Shown: positions 42,943-52,703, counted from the first letter of the stretch. The stretch: DNA of 64,000 nucleotides from Dyadobacter arcticus (GCF_011762185.1 NZ_JAASQJ010000002.1:1178001-1242000); one strand, 5' to 3'. A program made the numbers and translations. The notes: generated by a model from the letters alone, not told the origin.

Positions 42943-44535
42943 ATGGCAGGTGGAAAAGAAACACCCCGTCAAAAGATGATTGGAATGATGTATTTGGTAC
43001 TTACAGCAATGCTAGCGTTGCAGGTGAGTTCAGCCATCATAGAAAAATTCATTCTTCTGAACAATTCTTTGGAACTATCCTCCGGAGCAGCAAATAAAAT
43101 CAATCAGGAAACTGTACTCAAAATTAGGGCGGCGGTAGAAAAGTCGGGTAACCGGGCTGCTGACGTAGCTGTCATTAAACAGGCAGATGAGGTACGTAAG
43201 TTTTCTTCTGATATTACTAACGAAATCAATGCGCTAAAACAAGAAATTATTAATAAGGCAGGTGGTGGATTTAATGAGGAAGGTGGCATAAAAAATCCTC
43301 AGGAAGAAGCCAAAGTTGCTGAAATGATGATTGGTATTGGTAAGAATGGGCGTGCTTACAAGTTAAAGCAGACTCTTAATTCTTACACAAGTCAGCTTAA
43401 CAAACTATCTCCAAATCAGTTTCAACTGCTGGCGTTAGATGGTAAAGAAGATCCGATTATTAAAGGGAATAAGGAGCAAAGAAATAAAGATTTTGCTGAG
43501 TTGAATTTCGAATCAACCCCTGTCGCAGCTGCATTAGCGGTACTTAGCCAGAAACAGACCGATATCCGTCGTATGGAAGGAGAAGTGCTCAATTACCTTG
43601 CAAGTAAGGTGGGAGCTGCTGACATTAAATTCGACCGAGTACTCGCAATGGTAAGTGCTGATGCCAAAACCGTTGTTGCTGGTACTAAATTTAAAGGTCA
43701 GATGTTTATTGCAGCATCAGCTTCCGGGATTACGCCTCGCATGAGCCTCAATGGTGCTCCGGTAAAGGTTGAAAACGGAGTTGGTTTGATTGAATTCACA
43801 GCACAAGGTGGTGGCTATAATGCTGAAGGTCTAGCTAAAAGACAGCTCCAGGGAAGGATTACCATTCCTACACCATCAGGAAGGGATACCACTTATACAA
43901 TGAATCAGGAATACTTTGTAGTAAAACCCTCTTATCAGGTAGAAACCGGAACACTTCCTCCTCTATATCTGGGTTGCGCTAATAAATTAAGCATTCAAAG
44001 TCCAGCATTAGGACCACTTTGGGCTCCTAGCTTCTCTACAGATGGTGGTGAGATTATTCAAAGTGGACAAAAAGGTAAATTTACAATTGTTCCCAACCGC
44101 GCGCAGCTGAATATAACTGTAAGCAATGCTGGAAATGTATTAGGTTCTGAGCCTTTTAAAGTTAACAAAGTTCCGAAACCATCGTTGGAAGTACGTGTAA
44201 ATGGTGCAGTTTTTGATGAGAGAAGAGGTGCTCCTGCCAGTTCAACAAGAAGTGTCACGGTTATCGCGGTTCCTGATGAAAGCTTTAAGAATTTCTCTCC
44301 CGAGGACGCTAAGTTTAGAGTTTCGGAAGTTGAAATTTCATTAGCAAGAGGTAACAGACGTATTAGTGGCATAACCCTCAAAGGTGGGGGCGGATCCATA
44401 TCCTCATTAGCCCAACAAGCTCAGCCAAATGATCGCTATGTAATTACCGTTCTAAAGGTTGAACGTCAGAATTTTAAAGGTGCTGTTAACGAAGTGGAAA
44501 TGGGTAACCAATTCAGACAAGTAACACTATACTAA
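42943..44535 (+). CDS. gldM: GldM, periplasmic shaft of the type IX motor
   Basis: A 530-residue protein with one membrane helix near the N-terminus (MIGMMYLVLTAMLALQVSSAI) and a long periplasmic part made of a helical domain and three beta domains, matching the GldM/PorM dimer. The C-terminal blocks FSTDGGEIIQSGQKGKFTIV and KSVTVI-like segments are family-typical. It passes torque from GldL across the periplasm to the GldKN ring. Spacing to gldL is 99 bp and to gldN 37 bp. Confidence 0.94.
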   Translation: MAGGKETPRQKMIGMMYLVLTAMLALQVSSAIIEKFILLNNSLELSSGAANKINQETVLKIRAAVEKSGNRAADVAVIKQADEVRKFSSDITNEINALKQEIINKAGGGFNEEGGIKNPQEEAKVAEMMIGIGKNGRAYKLKQTLNSYTSQLNKLSPNQFQLLALDGKEDPIIKGNKEQRNKDFAELNFESTPVAAALAVLSQKQTDIRRMEGEVLNYLASKVGAADIKFDRVLAMVSADAKTVVAGTKFKGQMFIAASASGITPRMSLNGAPVKVENGVGLIEFTAQGGGYNAEGLAKRQLQGRITIPTPSGRDTTYTMNQEYFVVKPSYQVETGTLPPLYLGCANKLSIQSPALGPLWAPSFSTDGGEIIQSGQKGKFTIVPNRAQLNITVSNAGNVLGSEPFKVNKVPKPSLEVRVNGAVFDERRGAPASSTRSVTVIAVPDESFKNFSPEDAKFRVSEVEISLARGNRRISGITLKGGGGSISSLAQQAQPNDRYVITVLKVERQNFKGAVNEVEMGNQFRQVTLY

Positions 44536-44572
44536 TACATCAATTTTAGTCGTTGATTGGACAATACAACCT

Positions 44573-45637
44573 ATGTATGATATGAGAAGAATGAACGGAA
44601 AAACGATTGCATGGTCTTTAATATCCTTGTCACTTGGAACAGGGGTCACTTTTGCTCAGGAAAAGGAAGATTCGACTGCTAATCAATTCTCATCCCGTCC
44701 AATTAGTGATGGTGATGTAATGATGAAGAGAACATTATGGAGACGGGTTGATTTAAAAGAGAAACAGAATGTCTCAATGTTCTCGAAAAACAATGAGATC
44801 ACGCGTTATCTGCTTGAAGCAGCTAAGGCTGGTTTGATTGATGCTTATGTGAACGATTCTTGCGTTACAAAAATAACGTCTGACGAGTTGCATAAACGCA
44901 TTCTTATTCCAAATCAAACAGCCGGTCTTTCCGCAGAGGAGATTGCAGCAGGCTTTGGCGAAGCTACCAAAACTGATGATGGATGGGGTGCTAAGCCGAA
45001 AGCAGATGCTACTAAACAGACGTCTTCCACAACAGAGGCACTAAATGCAAAACAAGATCCGAAAAAGGAAGCGGTTGTAGAAGATGATGGTTGGGGTCCA
45101 CCGAAAAAGAAAACAACCAAAAAAGGAGCAAAAAATACTGAGATTGCTAAACAAGAAGTTCCTGTGGAACAGCCGAAAGTAGATTCATCTGCCTTCGAAA
45201 ACCAAGTTGCCGCTTCCGACGAAGAATATTTCCCAGATCAGTTGAGCATTCTTGAAATCAGAGAGGATTGGACTTTTGATAAAAAAAGATCCCGATTGTA
45301 CAATGACATTCAAACATTGTCGATCATTCTCCCATCAGAACAAACAGCTACTGGTCTTGAACTGCCGGTTGCTTCATTCAGATACAAAGATGTTGAGAGA
45401 TTATTCAGAAGTGATCCTAAGAAATATATCTGGTACAATACCCATAATACTGCCCAAAACAAAAATCTTGCTGATGCCTTTGATTTGCGTTTATTTTACG
45501 GACGAATTACTAAATTCTCCAATGCAAACGATAAAGCGTTTTTGGACATTTACAATGGAGAAAAGGAAGCACTTATCAAATCTCTTAATTACGAACAGGA
45601 GTTAATGGAATTAGAGCACGGTCTTTGGGAGTATTGA
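44573..45637 (+). CDS. gldN: GldN, partner of GldK in the type IX ring
   Basis: A 354-residue periplasmic protein with signal peptide (MRRMNGKTIAWSLISLSLG, cleavage after about TFAQ). The start could be 44573, 44582 or 44591; all keep the signal. GldN core: MMKRTLWRRVDLKEKQN near residue 50 and YPDQLSILEIREDWTFDKKRSRL-like plus YVRL-type C-terminal blocks. A low-complexity Asp/Lys/Trp-rich linker with two copies of DDGWG lies at about residues 135-200, unusual in length. A strong terminator follows. Confidence 0.93.
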   Translation: MYDMRRMNGKTIAWSLISLSLGTGVTFAQEKEDSTANQFSSRPISDGDVMMKRTLWRRVDLKEKQNVSMFSKNNEITRYLLEAAKAGLIDAYVNDSCVTKITSDELHKRILIPNQTAGLSAEEIAAGFGEATKTDDGWGAKPKADATKQTSSTTEALNAKQDPKKEAVVEDDGWGPPKKKTTKKGAKNTEIAKQEVPVEQPKVDSSAFENQVAASDEEYFPDQLSILEIREDWTFDKKRSRLYNDIQTLSIILPSEQTATGLELPVASFRYKDVERLFRSDPKKYIWYNTHNTAQNKNLADAFDLRLFYGRITKFSNANDKAFLDIYNGEKEALIKSLNYEQELMELEHGLWEY

Positions 45638-45654
45638 GAATTAAAATACTTGTT

Positions 45655-45690
45655 AAACGAAAAAAGCTCCTATCGGAGCTTTTTTCGTTT
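45655..45690. terminator. Strong terminator after gldN
   Basis: Perfect 16-bp arms starting AAACGAAAAAAGCTCC, 4-nt loop, then the mirror arm GGAGCTTTTTTCGTTT with its T run. It is symmetric, so it also serves the convergent collagen-like lipoprotein gene. Confidence 0.92.
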
Positions 45691-45706
45691 AACTTCTATA
45701 AGATTT

Positions 45707-46342
45707 TTAGAATCTTTTAGGCAACCTCAATTTCAATCTTGTGCTCATTTTAACTTTGTCGTCTGTCAATCCCAAAGCAGCAATAGTCTTTTCATAACTT
45801 TTCAAATCCACTTCCGCGCTCATTCTGCCGACAATCGTACCTGGGATGATCACGATGCGAACATCCTGAAAATCACGCTCGGGTGCGGCGTCCTGATCTT
45901 CTGTCCAACCAGTCTGTACAATTTGTACATAAAAAGTGCCTTGGTCGATGCCGTGGAAGAAAGTGTAGTTGCTAAGCTTACCTGACCCAAAACTCACAAC
46001 ACCCGGCAAGGGCCAATATGAATCCAAAGACTTGATGTATACCAGAACAGCAGAAGCAGAAAGTAGACTATCTTCGGCAGGAGTCAAATCAGTTATACCT
46101 GTTATGTAGTTACCCAGTGAATCCGATGAATCTTCTCCCGACGAGATAATGAGAGCCCCACCCCCACTACCTGTTCCATCTTGTCCATCTTGCCCAGCCG
46201 GTCCTGCGGGTCCCGCTGGCCCAGCAGGACCCGCAACTCCTGGCGTACCAGCTGGACCAGTATCCCCCTCCGGCCCTTTACAACTGCTCACCAATAGAAC
46301 CATCAATCCTACCCAAGCAAATAGTAATAATCTTTTGAACAT
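45707..46342 (-). CDS. Lipoprotein with a short collagen-like repeat
   Basis: A 211-residue lipoprotein: signal MFKRLLLFAWVGLMVLLVSSC, then twelve or so Gly-X-Y triplets (GPEGDTGPAGTPGVAGPAG and GQDGQDGTG) and a globular C-terminal domain of about 140 residues. The ATG at 46340-46342 is chosen over an in-frame ATG three codons upstream. Gly-X-Y runs can form a triple helix and give a surface stalk. Bacteroidota proteins of this kind are often annotated as collagen-like. Function unknown. It is convergent with gldN across a shared terminator. Confidence 0.85.
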   Translation of the reverse strand: MFKRLLLFAWVGLMVLLVSSCKGPEGDTGPAGTPGVAGPAGPAGPAGPAGQDGQDGTGSGGGALIISSGEDSSDSLGNYITGITDLTPAEDSLLSASAVLVYIKSLDSYWPLPGVVSFGSGKLSNYTFFHGIDQGTFYVQIVQTGWTEDQDAAPERDFQDVRIVIIPGTIVGRMSAEVDLKSYEKTIAALGLTDDKVKMSTRLKLRLPKRF

Positions 46343-46550
46343 AACTGTCAACGGTTAAATTGTGAATTGAAATGAATTAAATAGTAAATGTTAATACGCA
46401 CGTAAATTGTAAAATGACGAGAATAGGATCTCAAAGCATAAATTATGCAAAAAAAATCATTATTCCTTCCGGCGGCGAATGGACTTTGATTGTGCCGGAG
46501 AATCCGATCATTATTTTTGGGGTGATTAAAATTCTGATAAAAACCGCACA

Positions 46551-47474
46551 ATGCCAAATAGCAAAAAAAAATACCTGATCATTGTCGCCGGACCAACAGC
46601 AGTTGGAAAAACAGACCTTTCAATACAATTAGCCAAAGTCTTTAGAACCGAAATTATATCCGCAGATTCCCGTCAGTTTTTTAGAGAGTTAAATATTGGA
46701 ACAGCCAAACCATCGCAGATGGAATTAGCTGAGGTTCAACATCATTTCATCAATTCCCATTCGATCACTGAGAATTACAGTGCAGGAGATTTTGAAAGAG
46801 ATACATTGAAATTGCTTGACGTTCTTTTCCAAACGCATGATTGTGTATTGATGACTGGAGGTTCCGGTTTTTATATAAAAGCAGTTTTAGAGGGCCTTGA
46901 TGATTTGCCTGCACCATTGCCTGGCTTGCGTGATTATTTGACCAAAAAGCTTTCGGAAAGCGGGCTTCCATTATTACAGGAAGAAATCAGGGCACTTGAC
47001 CAACAGTTCGCAGAAACACAGGAAATATTTAATCCACAACGCGTTTTGCGTGCATTGGAAGTGTACTACACCACAGGAACGCCAATCAGTAAATATCAAG
47101 TTAGAGAAACTCGCAGAAGATCCTTTGATGAGATTGGTATCGCTCTAGACCGGGAGAGGGCCGAATTATATTCCCGAATTGACGAAAGAATGGATATGAT
47201 GCTTAACGAAGGCTTAGTAAATGAAGCAAAAGAGCTGATACAGTTTAGGTCACATCATGCGCTTCAAACAGTAGGCTATAAGGAAGTATATGGCTTTCTG
47301 GACGGATTGTATGATGAGGGCGAGATGGTTCGGTTATTGAAACAAAACTCCCGCCGATATGCGAAGCGTCAATTAACCTGGTTTCGCCATCAAAGCAATT
47401 TCAAGTGGTTTAATGCGGTGGATTTCACCCAAATTCTGGAATATATTTATTCCAAAATAGGAAATTCTATTTAA
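46551..47474 (+). CDS. miaA: tRNA dimethylallyltransferase
   Basis: A 307-residue MiaA. It adds the dimethylallyl group to A37 of tRNAs that read codons starting with U. P-loop GPTAVGKT at residues 14-21, then SADSRQFFRELNIGTAKPS and TGGSGFYIKAVLEGLDDLP, and ALQTVGYKEVYGFLDG near the C-terminus. The size is normal. It is divergent from the collagen-like lipoprotein and convergent with the rhodanese gene. Confidence 0.96.
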   Translation: MPNSKKKYLIIVAGPTAVGKTDLSIQLAKVFRTEIISADSRQFFRELNIGTAKPSQMELAEVQHHFINSHSITENYSAGDFERDTLKLLDVLFQTHDCVLMTGGSGFYIKAVLEGLDDLPAPLPGLRDYLTKKLSESGLPLLQEEIRALDQQFAETQEIFNPQRVLRALEVYYTTGTPISKYQVRETRRRSFDEIGIALDRERAELYSRIDERMDMMLNEGLVNEAKELIQFRSHHALQTVGYKEVYGFLDGLYDEGEMVRLLKQNSRRYAKRQLTWFRHQSNFKWFNAVDFTQILEYIYSKIGNSI

Positions 47475-47516
47475 AAAAATCTGGCATGCTCAGGATATTG
47501 ACCCGAACACGCCAGA
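47473..47516 (-). terminator. Terminator after the rhodanese gene
   Basis: TCTGGC (47480-47485) and GCCAGA (47511-47516) close a stem that continues inwards with G-U pairs to a 7-nt loop. A T7 tract follows on the minus strand, so it ends leftward transcription. Confidence 0.75.
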
Positions 47517-47521
47517 GAACA

Positions 47522-47821
47522 TTAATCTTCCAATTCACGATAGGCGAGAATTCCGCCCAGAACGTTTCTCACATTGGTATAGCCTTGTGATTCAAGATAC
47601 TTTGCAGCTTTACCGCTTCTCGCGCCAGAGCGACAATGAATGATAATTTCTTCATCTTTGAAAGGTTCCAGTTCGGCCAAATGATCAGGCAGTTCGCCAA
47701 GCGGTATCAGAATTGCGCCAAGATTATCTTCCTCAAATTCGTGTTCCTCTCGAACATCATAAAAATGCAAGTCTTCTCCTTTATCAATACGTTCTTTTAG
47801 TTCTTCAACTGTAATATCCAT
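47522..47821 (-). CDS. Rhodanese-like domain protein
   Basis: A 99-residue single rhodanese domain. The active loop is HCRSGARSGKAAKYLESQGY, with Cys in the CRSGARS motif, so it may be a sulfurtransferase. DVREEHEFEEDNLGAILIPLGELPD is the usual CH2 block. No signal peptide. It is 26 bp downstream of the type IX cargo gene on the same strand. Target unknown. Confidence 0.92.
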   Translation of the reverse strand: MDITVEELKERIDKGEDLHFYDVREEHEFEEDNLGAILIPLGELPDHLAELEPFKDEEIIIHCRSGARSGKAAKYLESQGYTNVRNVLGGILAYRELED

Positions 47822-47847
47822 AATTTTAAATTTTGTTAACGTTAATT

Positions 47848-49713
47848 CTATTTGGAAATCAGCATTTTTTGAACAAAAAGCTGCTTCCCATCAGAGGCCT
47901 TTAGTAGATAAATACCACTTACTAAATGTTCCAAGGAAACAGCCTGCTGACCTTTATCAGGCCGAATTGACTCTACCATCATGCCTTGGATGGTATAAAT
48001 GTCAATTTTTTTGAACGAAGCATTCTTCCAGTTGAGAACCCCTTTATTGGGGTTGGGAAAGAAAGAACCGTTTCGATCAGGTATCGGTTCGGCTCCCGTG
48101 ATAATACCTTGAGCTTTTTTTCCTAGATAAGGGCGGATCATTACACTTCCGTCAAGTGAAGTTTCCTTTACCCACTCGGTTCCAAGATTGTAGTACACAG
48201 CATCTTTGCCATACATAGAATTGCGATCAAAGCCAACAGTCACAGGTTGTTCGTTGATTTGCAGCCAGCCAACATAAAAGGTATCTGCGACCGCAACAGG
48301 ATTGGTAAAGGCATAATCAACAAATCCGTTACGACCTGATGGATATCTAACCGACACAGATCTCTGCGCAATCATTTGGTCAGGTTTACCATTTTTATTA
48401 TTGAAAATCTGAACTGTAAAGCTCTGGCCTGCAATGTCCTTATTAAATCGTACCATGGCCATCCTGACCCCTCCAATTGTATCAGGCTTTGAAAGTACAT
48501 ACTGAACCCCCACCCTTCCTAATTTCTGATTAACCTGTACACCATATTCCGCACTGCCGTCATCATAAGCATAATAGTCAGTTAATGCAGTGCTCGAAGT
48601 GATTGTATCATTGTTCTTAAGATTAACATTAGGAATAGTATCCGTTGTGATCACATAAAATTTGGTATGTAAGCGGACGCTATCGAACGTATCATTAATT
48701 GCCGGCGCTGTAAGCTTGGCAGAAAAGGTTTTTGAATTTAGGGATTCAACATATATAGATCTCTGAACTGTCCTCTGAAACTCGGTTCCTCTTTGCTCGT
48801 CCGAGACTGTTAACGTACTGGTTAAGATATTGAAATTATTAAAATGATTGACCACATCAGTCCTGATCGAATCCGACGTTGCCTCAGCAGGATTCACTTT
48901 ATATTGCCTTAAAGGCATTGCAGTGTATTTTTTTAAAAATGGACTAATAGGCATACGCATCGACACATCGAAAAGATAGGGTTGGTTTACCGATCTTTTT
49001 GCGTTGATATAAATGTAGTCCAAATGCCAGGTATCATAGCCTCCTGAATTTCTGCCATAAGACCTGAACCTGAACTTAAATCCTTCGTGAAAAAATAACG
49101 AATCACCAATCGCAATGAATTTTTGGTGAAATAAAGTATCTGTTTCATATCCTACCTGATTCCAAACCGTAATCCATTCACCGGTTTTATTTAGAAATTC
49201 AAGTCTCAGAAAATCACTCGAATCAGGCAATTCCCCCAACCCTTTGGCCATCCAGTAAAAACTCATGTAAATAGAATCCGCGCCTGCCTGTCCAGCTAAA
49301 TCTATTGGTTGAGAAGTAAGCGTGTCTGTAAAATTCTGAGTCAGCGGGTTTACCAGGTTATAAGGTACGCCACTGGCATTGAGGCCATCGAAAGTGGCAA
49401 TATTAATGGAAGGATGTGAACCACTCAGCGTGTTATTAATGTAAACACCACTTCCAGGAATCCAATTGGCGCTGTTTAGCGAATCGGTCTTTGAAGTTGA
49501 AAAATCGTCAAAAAAAGGTAATGTAAGAGAGGCGGTTGCACGGGAAGGATCAGGGCTTTTTTCCTCATTCTTTAAATTCGCTGGATAATCCAGCGGCACG
49601 ACACTGACTTGCGCAAATGAAACAGAACACTGAAACAGGATCAACATCCAGATTACGAGTGTGTAAGTTTTATGGATTAAAAAGATACTATTGTTCTGGT
49701 TGGACACTTTCAT
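47848..49713 (-). CDS. Secreted type IX cargo protein with C-terminal sorting domain
   Basis: A 621-residue protein with a signal peptide (hydrophobic core about residues 18-34, SFAQ) and a C-terminal type A sorting domain of about 75 residues: FFPNPNKGVLNW, IDIYTIQGMMVES and LVSGIYLLKASDGKQLFVQKMLISK. It should be exported by the gldKLMN system and fixed to or released from the cell surface. The middle is beta-rich, including a jelly-roll-like block (FLRLEFLNKTGEWITVWNQVG). No catalytic motif was recognised. The chosen start overlaps the PASTA gene by 26 bp. Confidence 0.88.
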   Translation of the reverse strand: MKVSNQNNSIFLIHKTYTLVIWMLILFQCSVSFAQVSVVPLDYPANLKNEEKSPDPSRATASLTLPFFDDFSTSKTDSLNSANWIPGSGVYINNTLSGSHPSINIATFDGLNASGVPYNLVNPLTQNFTDTLTSQPIDLAGQAGADSIYMSFYWMAKGLGELPDSSDFLRLEFLNKTGEWITVWNQVGYETDTLFHQKFIAIGDSLFFHEGFKFRFRSYGRNSGGYDTWHLDYIYINAKRSVNQPYLFDVSMRMPISPFLKKYTAMPLRQYKVNPAEATSDSIRTDVVNHFNNFNILTSTLTVSDEQRGTEFQRTVQRSIYVESLNSKTFSAKLTAPAINDTFDSVRLHTKFYVITTDTIPNVNLKNNDTITSSTALTDYYAYDDGSAEYGVQVNQKLGRVGVQYVLSKPDTIGGVRMAMVRFNKDIAGQSFTVQIFNNKNGKPDQMIAQRSVSVRYPSGRNGFVDYAFTNPVAVADTFYVGWLQINEQPVTVGFDRNSMYGKDAVYYNLGTEWVKETSLDGSVMIRPYLGKKAQGIITGAEPIPDRNGSFFPNPNKGVLNWKNASFKKIDIYTIQGMMVESIRPDKGQQAVSLEHLVSGIYLLKASDGKQLFVQKMLISK

Positions 49714-50485
49714 TCTCAACTGGTTCAACTGCCTGCGGCGTCACCCAAAGATCAATGACGTCCCCAATTCTTACATTATTCCCTGCATCAGGATTTTGCC
49801 TGACCACTGATCCAGGTGCCTGACCTTCTTCCGCAGGAATCTCCATTTGCTGTCCTATTTTCAGCCCCGCTCCGATAATGGCAATTTTAGCTTCATCCAA
49901 CGGCATCCCGAGCACCGATGGCGCTTCGAATTGGGCGGTACCCAAGCCTTCTCCCAATTCGAGATCAATTTTCGATCCTTTGGGGATTGCCTGGCCGGGC
50001 AAAATTTCCTTCCCGTCATACATCTGTTTTAGAACAGCATTTTGAGCCATATCGGGCACATAAGAAATATTACCCTCTTCCAAACCAACACTTCTAAGAA
50101 GCATTTGAGCACTTTTATGTGTCATGTCTGTCAGTTTCGGCATTTTGATAAGTGGAGCAGTACGGGACACAACGGTGACATATATTTTGCGTCCCTCCTT
50201 TACTTTTGAACCAGGCAATGGATATTGTGAGATAATTGTCAGGGCGGGAACATTGGTAACAAACGTACAATCCACTTCATAACGCAAATCCCTATCTCCT
50301 AAGAATTCTTCCAGATCCTCAACATTTTTTTTCTTTAAATCCGGTACGGTTATCGCTTCTCCATGATTGGTTGTGAAAGGCAGGTAAACAAAAAAGAACC
50401 CTAAAAAAAGTACCAGAAGCAATGAGACGATTATTCCAATATGCGTGAAGAGATCCTTTCGGGATTGTGTACTTATTTTGGCCAT
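49688..50485 (-). CDS. Membrane-anchored protein with three PASTA domains
   Basis: A 265-residue protein with one membrane helix (about residues 15-36, GIIVSLLLVLFLGFFFVYLPF) and three PASTA repeats outside, for example AITVPDLKKKNVEDLEEFL and VTVVSRTAPLIKMPKLTDM. PASTA units bind peptidoglycan fragments. Unlike the Ser/Thr kinases of Gram-positives there is no kinase domain. The ATG at 50483-50485 is chosen because the upstream extension to 50554 precedes the anchor with no reason. It sits between riboflavin synthase and the cargo gene. Confidence 0.88.
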   Translation of the reverse strand: MAKISTQSRKDLFTHIGIIVSLLLVLFLGFFFVYLPFTTNHGEAITVPDLKKKNVEDLEEFLGDRDLRYEVDCTFVTNVPALTIISQYPLPGSKVKEGRKIYVTVVSRTAPLIKMPKLTDMTHKSAQMLLRSVGLEEGNISYVPDMAQNAVLKQMYDGKEILPGQAIPKGSKIDLELGEGLGTAQFEAPSVLGMPLDEAKIAIIGAGLKIGQQMEIPAEEGQAPGSVVRQNPDAGNNVRIGDVIDLWVTPQAVEPVENESVQPEQ

Positions 50486-50553
50486 GAATGTACTGGTGCG
50501 CGAAAATTTGATAGTCGGTAAAAATAAACGTAATATTCCAGTAAGCCAATACA

Positions 50554-51147
50554 CTAAGAGTTATAGGAGCCAAGAATTCTTTTTATATATTTTCCAAGGA
50601 TATCAAACTCAAGGTTAACCGATTCGCCTTTCCTAAGCGAATGGAAATTGGTGAATGAATAGGTGTAAGGAATTATGGCAACCCTGAAAGAGCTTTCAAA
50701 GGAATTGAATACGGTCAGACTAACCCCATTGACACATATAGACCCTTTCTCGACAGTAATGTTGCCTATCGAAGCGTCGTATGTGAAATCGAAAAGCCAG
50801 CTGCCATTCCTTTCCTCAACGCCAGTGCAAGTCCCCCTCTGATCCACGTGCCCCTGAACGATGTGGCCGTCAAACCTTCCATTGGCAGGCATACACCTTT
50901 CCAGGTTTACCTTATTACCTGGCGTCAAAGTCCCCAGATTCGTTTTTAGCAACGTTTCTTCTATCGCGGTAACCTTATAAAGATCCTCATTTACCACAAC
51001 AACAGTCAGGCAAACGCCATTGTGGTTTACACTTTGGTCAATTTTAAATTCTCTCGCGAGGTTTGAGCGAAAAGTAAATGTCTTATTGGACCCTTCGGCT
51101 TCCACTTCAATGACCTCGCCAATCGATTCAACTATTCCTGTAAACAT
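50554..51147 (-). CDS. ribE: Riboflavin synthase, alpha subunit
   Basis: A 197-residue enzyme that dismutates two 6,7-dimethyl-8-ribityllumazine into riboflavin. It has two similar barrels, each with its own block: MFTGIVESIGEV and VNHNGVCLTVV in the first, GSICVNGVSLTVF in the second, plus GHIVQGHVDQ. The ATG at 51145-51147 gives the invariant MFTGIVE start. The reading frame extends upstream to 51294 but that part is non-conserved. A CAAAGTTA (minus TAACTTTG) at 51169-51176 may be its -7 element. Confidence 0.95.
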   Translation of the reverse strand: MFTGIVESIGEVIEVEAEGSNKTFTFRSNLAREFKIDQSVNHNGVCLTVVVVNEDLYKVTAIEETLLKTNLGTLTPGNKVNLERCMPANGRFDGHIVQGHVDQRGTCTGVEERNGSWLFDFTYDASIGNITVEKGSICVNGVSLTVFNSFESSFRVAIIPYTYSFTNFHSLRKGESVNLEFDILGKYIKRILGSYNS

Positions 51148-51327
51148 GCTTTGTCTGATTTTGGAAGACAAAGTTACAATTTGTTGAGTAAGCCGGAATG
51201 CAGAAAAATCCATTTCGGCCCGGTTAAGTATTGAACTACTTTTCATTTTCATATAGTTTGCGAACTTTGCAGGACCAGGGGTTGTGATCACCAACCCGCC
51301 AAGAGGTTAAATTTCCAATAATTATTC

Positions 51328-52452
51328 ATGAAAAAAGTCCTTTTTATAGATCGTGACGGAACGATCCTCATTGAACCTCCTATCGATTTTCAGGTCGACT
51401 CTCTCGAAAAACTTGAATTTTTGCCAAAAGTCATTTCCAATCTTCGCAAGATTGCAGAAGATACAGATTATGAACTGGTTATGGTCACCAACCAGGATGG
51501 ATTGGGTACCAGTTCATTTCCGGAGCCCACATTTTGGCCTGCTCACGACAAAATGCTCGGCATATTAGCCGGAGAGAGTATCCATTTTGCCAACATCCAT
51601 GTCGATAGAAGTTTCCCAGAAGACAATCTACCAACCCGTAAGCCTGGCATTGGAATGCTTAGTTCCTATTTTTCAGATGATTATGATTTGGCAAACAGTT
51701 ACGTCATTGGTGATCGGCTCACGGATGTGCAGTTAGCCGTTAATCTTGGAGCAAAAGCAATTCTCATAGCTGCTGCATCGCCGGAATCTGGACTTACAAA
51801 CCAAATGAATGCGGCTACCTCCCTGATTTCCGATGATTGGGATACTATTTATGAGCATTTAAAATTGCCTTCAAGAATCGCCTCCGTAGAAAGAAATACC
51901 AAAGAAACCCAGATCAAAGTCGACCTCAACCTGGACGGCAGCGGAAGATCCGATATCCACACGGGACTCGGCTTTTTCGATCATATGCTGGATCAGCTGG
52001 CCAGGCATTCTGGGGCGGATTTGTCCATTAAAGTTTTGGGAGATCTGCACATCGACGAACATCATACCATTGAGGATACTGCGCTAGCTCTTGGGGAAGC
52101 TTACCGGCAGGCTATTGGCGATAAACGTGGCATCAGCAGATATGGATTTCTCCTCCCAATGGATGAAGCACTTTCACAAGTTGCAATTGACTTCTCCGGA
52201 AGGCCCTGGATTGTATGGGATGCTGAATTCAAGCGGGAGAAAATTGGGGAAATGCCCACCGAAATGTTTTTCCACTTTTTTAAGTCATTCTCCGACGCCT
52301 CGTTATCCAACCTCAACATTAAGGTTGAAGGACAAAATGAGCACCACAAAATTGAATCGGTTTTTAAGGCCTTCGCAAAAGCCATAAAAATGGCAGTTAA
52401 ACGAGATTTGAAGGCGCTTGATTTTATGCCATCTACCAAAGGCGTACTTTAA
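51328..52452 (+). CDS. hisB: Bifunctional histidinol-phosphatase/imidazoleglycerol-phosphate dehydratase
   Basis: A 374-residue fusion for steps 7 and 9 of histidine synthesis. The N-terminal HAD phosphatase (residues 1-165) has nucleophile Asp8 and Asp10 in FIDRDGT. The dehydratase begins near residue 180: [37 protein letters not shown] and [18 protein letters not shown] supply the Mn-site histidines. No other his gene is in the window, so it stands apart from the usual operon. A weak stem plus T run follows at 52463-52494. Confidence 0.96.
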   Translation: MKKVLFIDRDGTILIEPPIDFQVDSLEKLEFLPKVISNLRKIAEDTDYELVMVTNQDGLGTSSFPEPTFWPAHDKMLGILAGESIHFANIHVDRSFPEDNLPTRKPGIGMLSSYFSDDYDLANSYVIGDRLTDVQLAVNLGAKAILIAAASPESGLTNQMNAATSLISDDWDTIYEHLKLPSRIASVERNTKETQIKVDLNLDGSGRSDIHTGLGFFDHMLDQLARHSGADLSIKVLGDLHIDEHHTIEDTALALGEAYRQAIGDKRGISRYGFLLPMDEALSQVAIDFSGRPWIVWDAEFKREKIGEMPTEMFFHFFKSFSDASLSNLNIKVEGQNEHHKIESVFKAFAKAIKMAVKRDLKALDFMPSTKGVL

Positions 52453-52529
52453 TTTTTAATTGAAAAGCTAGCGAAGACTTTTTTAGCTATTTTTGTCTGC
52501 GTAAAGTTGAAAACTAATTGGATATTTTT

Positions 52530-52640
52530 ATGTTTATGACCATTGTAATGATCGTTTTTTATATTGTTCTTTTAGGCTCTGCATTGCTTGTTGGACGGTA
52601 TCTGGAGAACAATGAAAGACGCTGGAAGACCAATAAGTAA
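52530..52640 (+). CDS. Very small membrane protein, 36 residues
   Basis: An ATG frame of 36 residues: an N-terminal hydrophobic helix (MFMTIVMIVFYIVLLGSALL) and a basic tail (RRWKTNK). A TATTTTTG motif matching the -7 consensus lies 35 bp upstream at 52488-52495. The layout is that of a single-pass small protein, but with 36 codons chance is possible. No family recognised. Confidence 0.4.
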   Translation: MFMTIVMIVFYIVLLGSALLVGRYLENNERRWKTNK

Positions 52641-52703
52641 ATTGCACTGAACGTTCCGTAACGCTAAGGCGTTTCTTAAATCGAATGTCAATCCCTGTTC
52701 ATT

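Noticed and set aside
46149..46358. Pro/Gly repeat frame on the plus strand
   Set aside because: It is the complement of the collagen-like repeat of the lipoprotein gene; the low complexity alone keeps it open.
50554..51294. Longer riboflavin synthase from 51294
   Set aside because: The invariant MFTGIVE start is at 51147; the extension has no conserved pattern.
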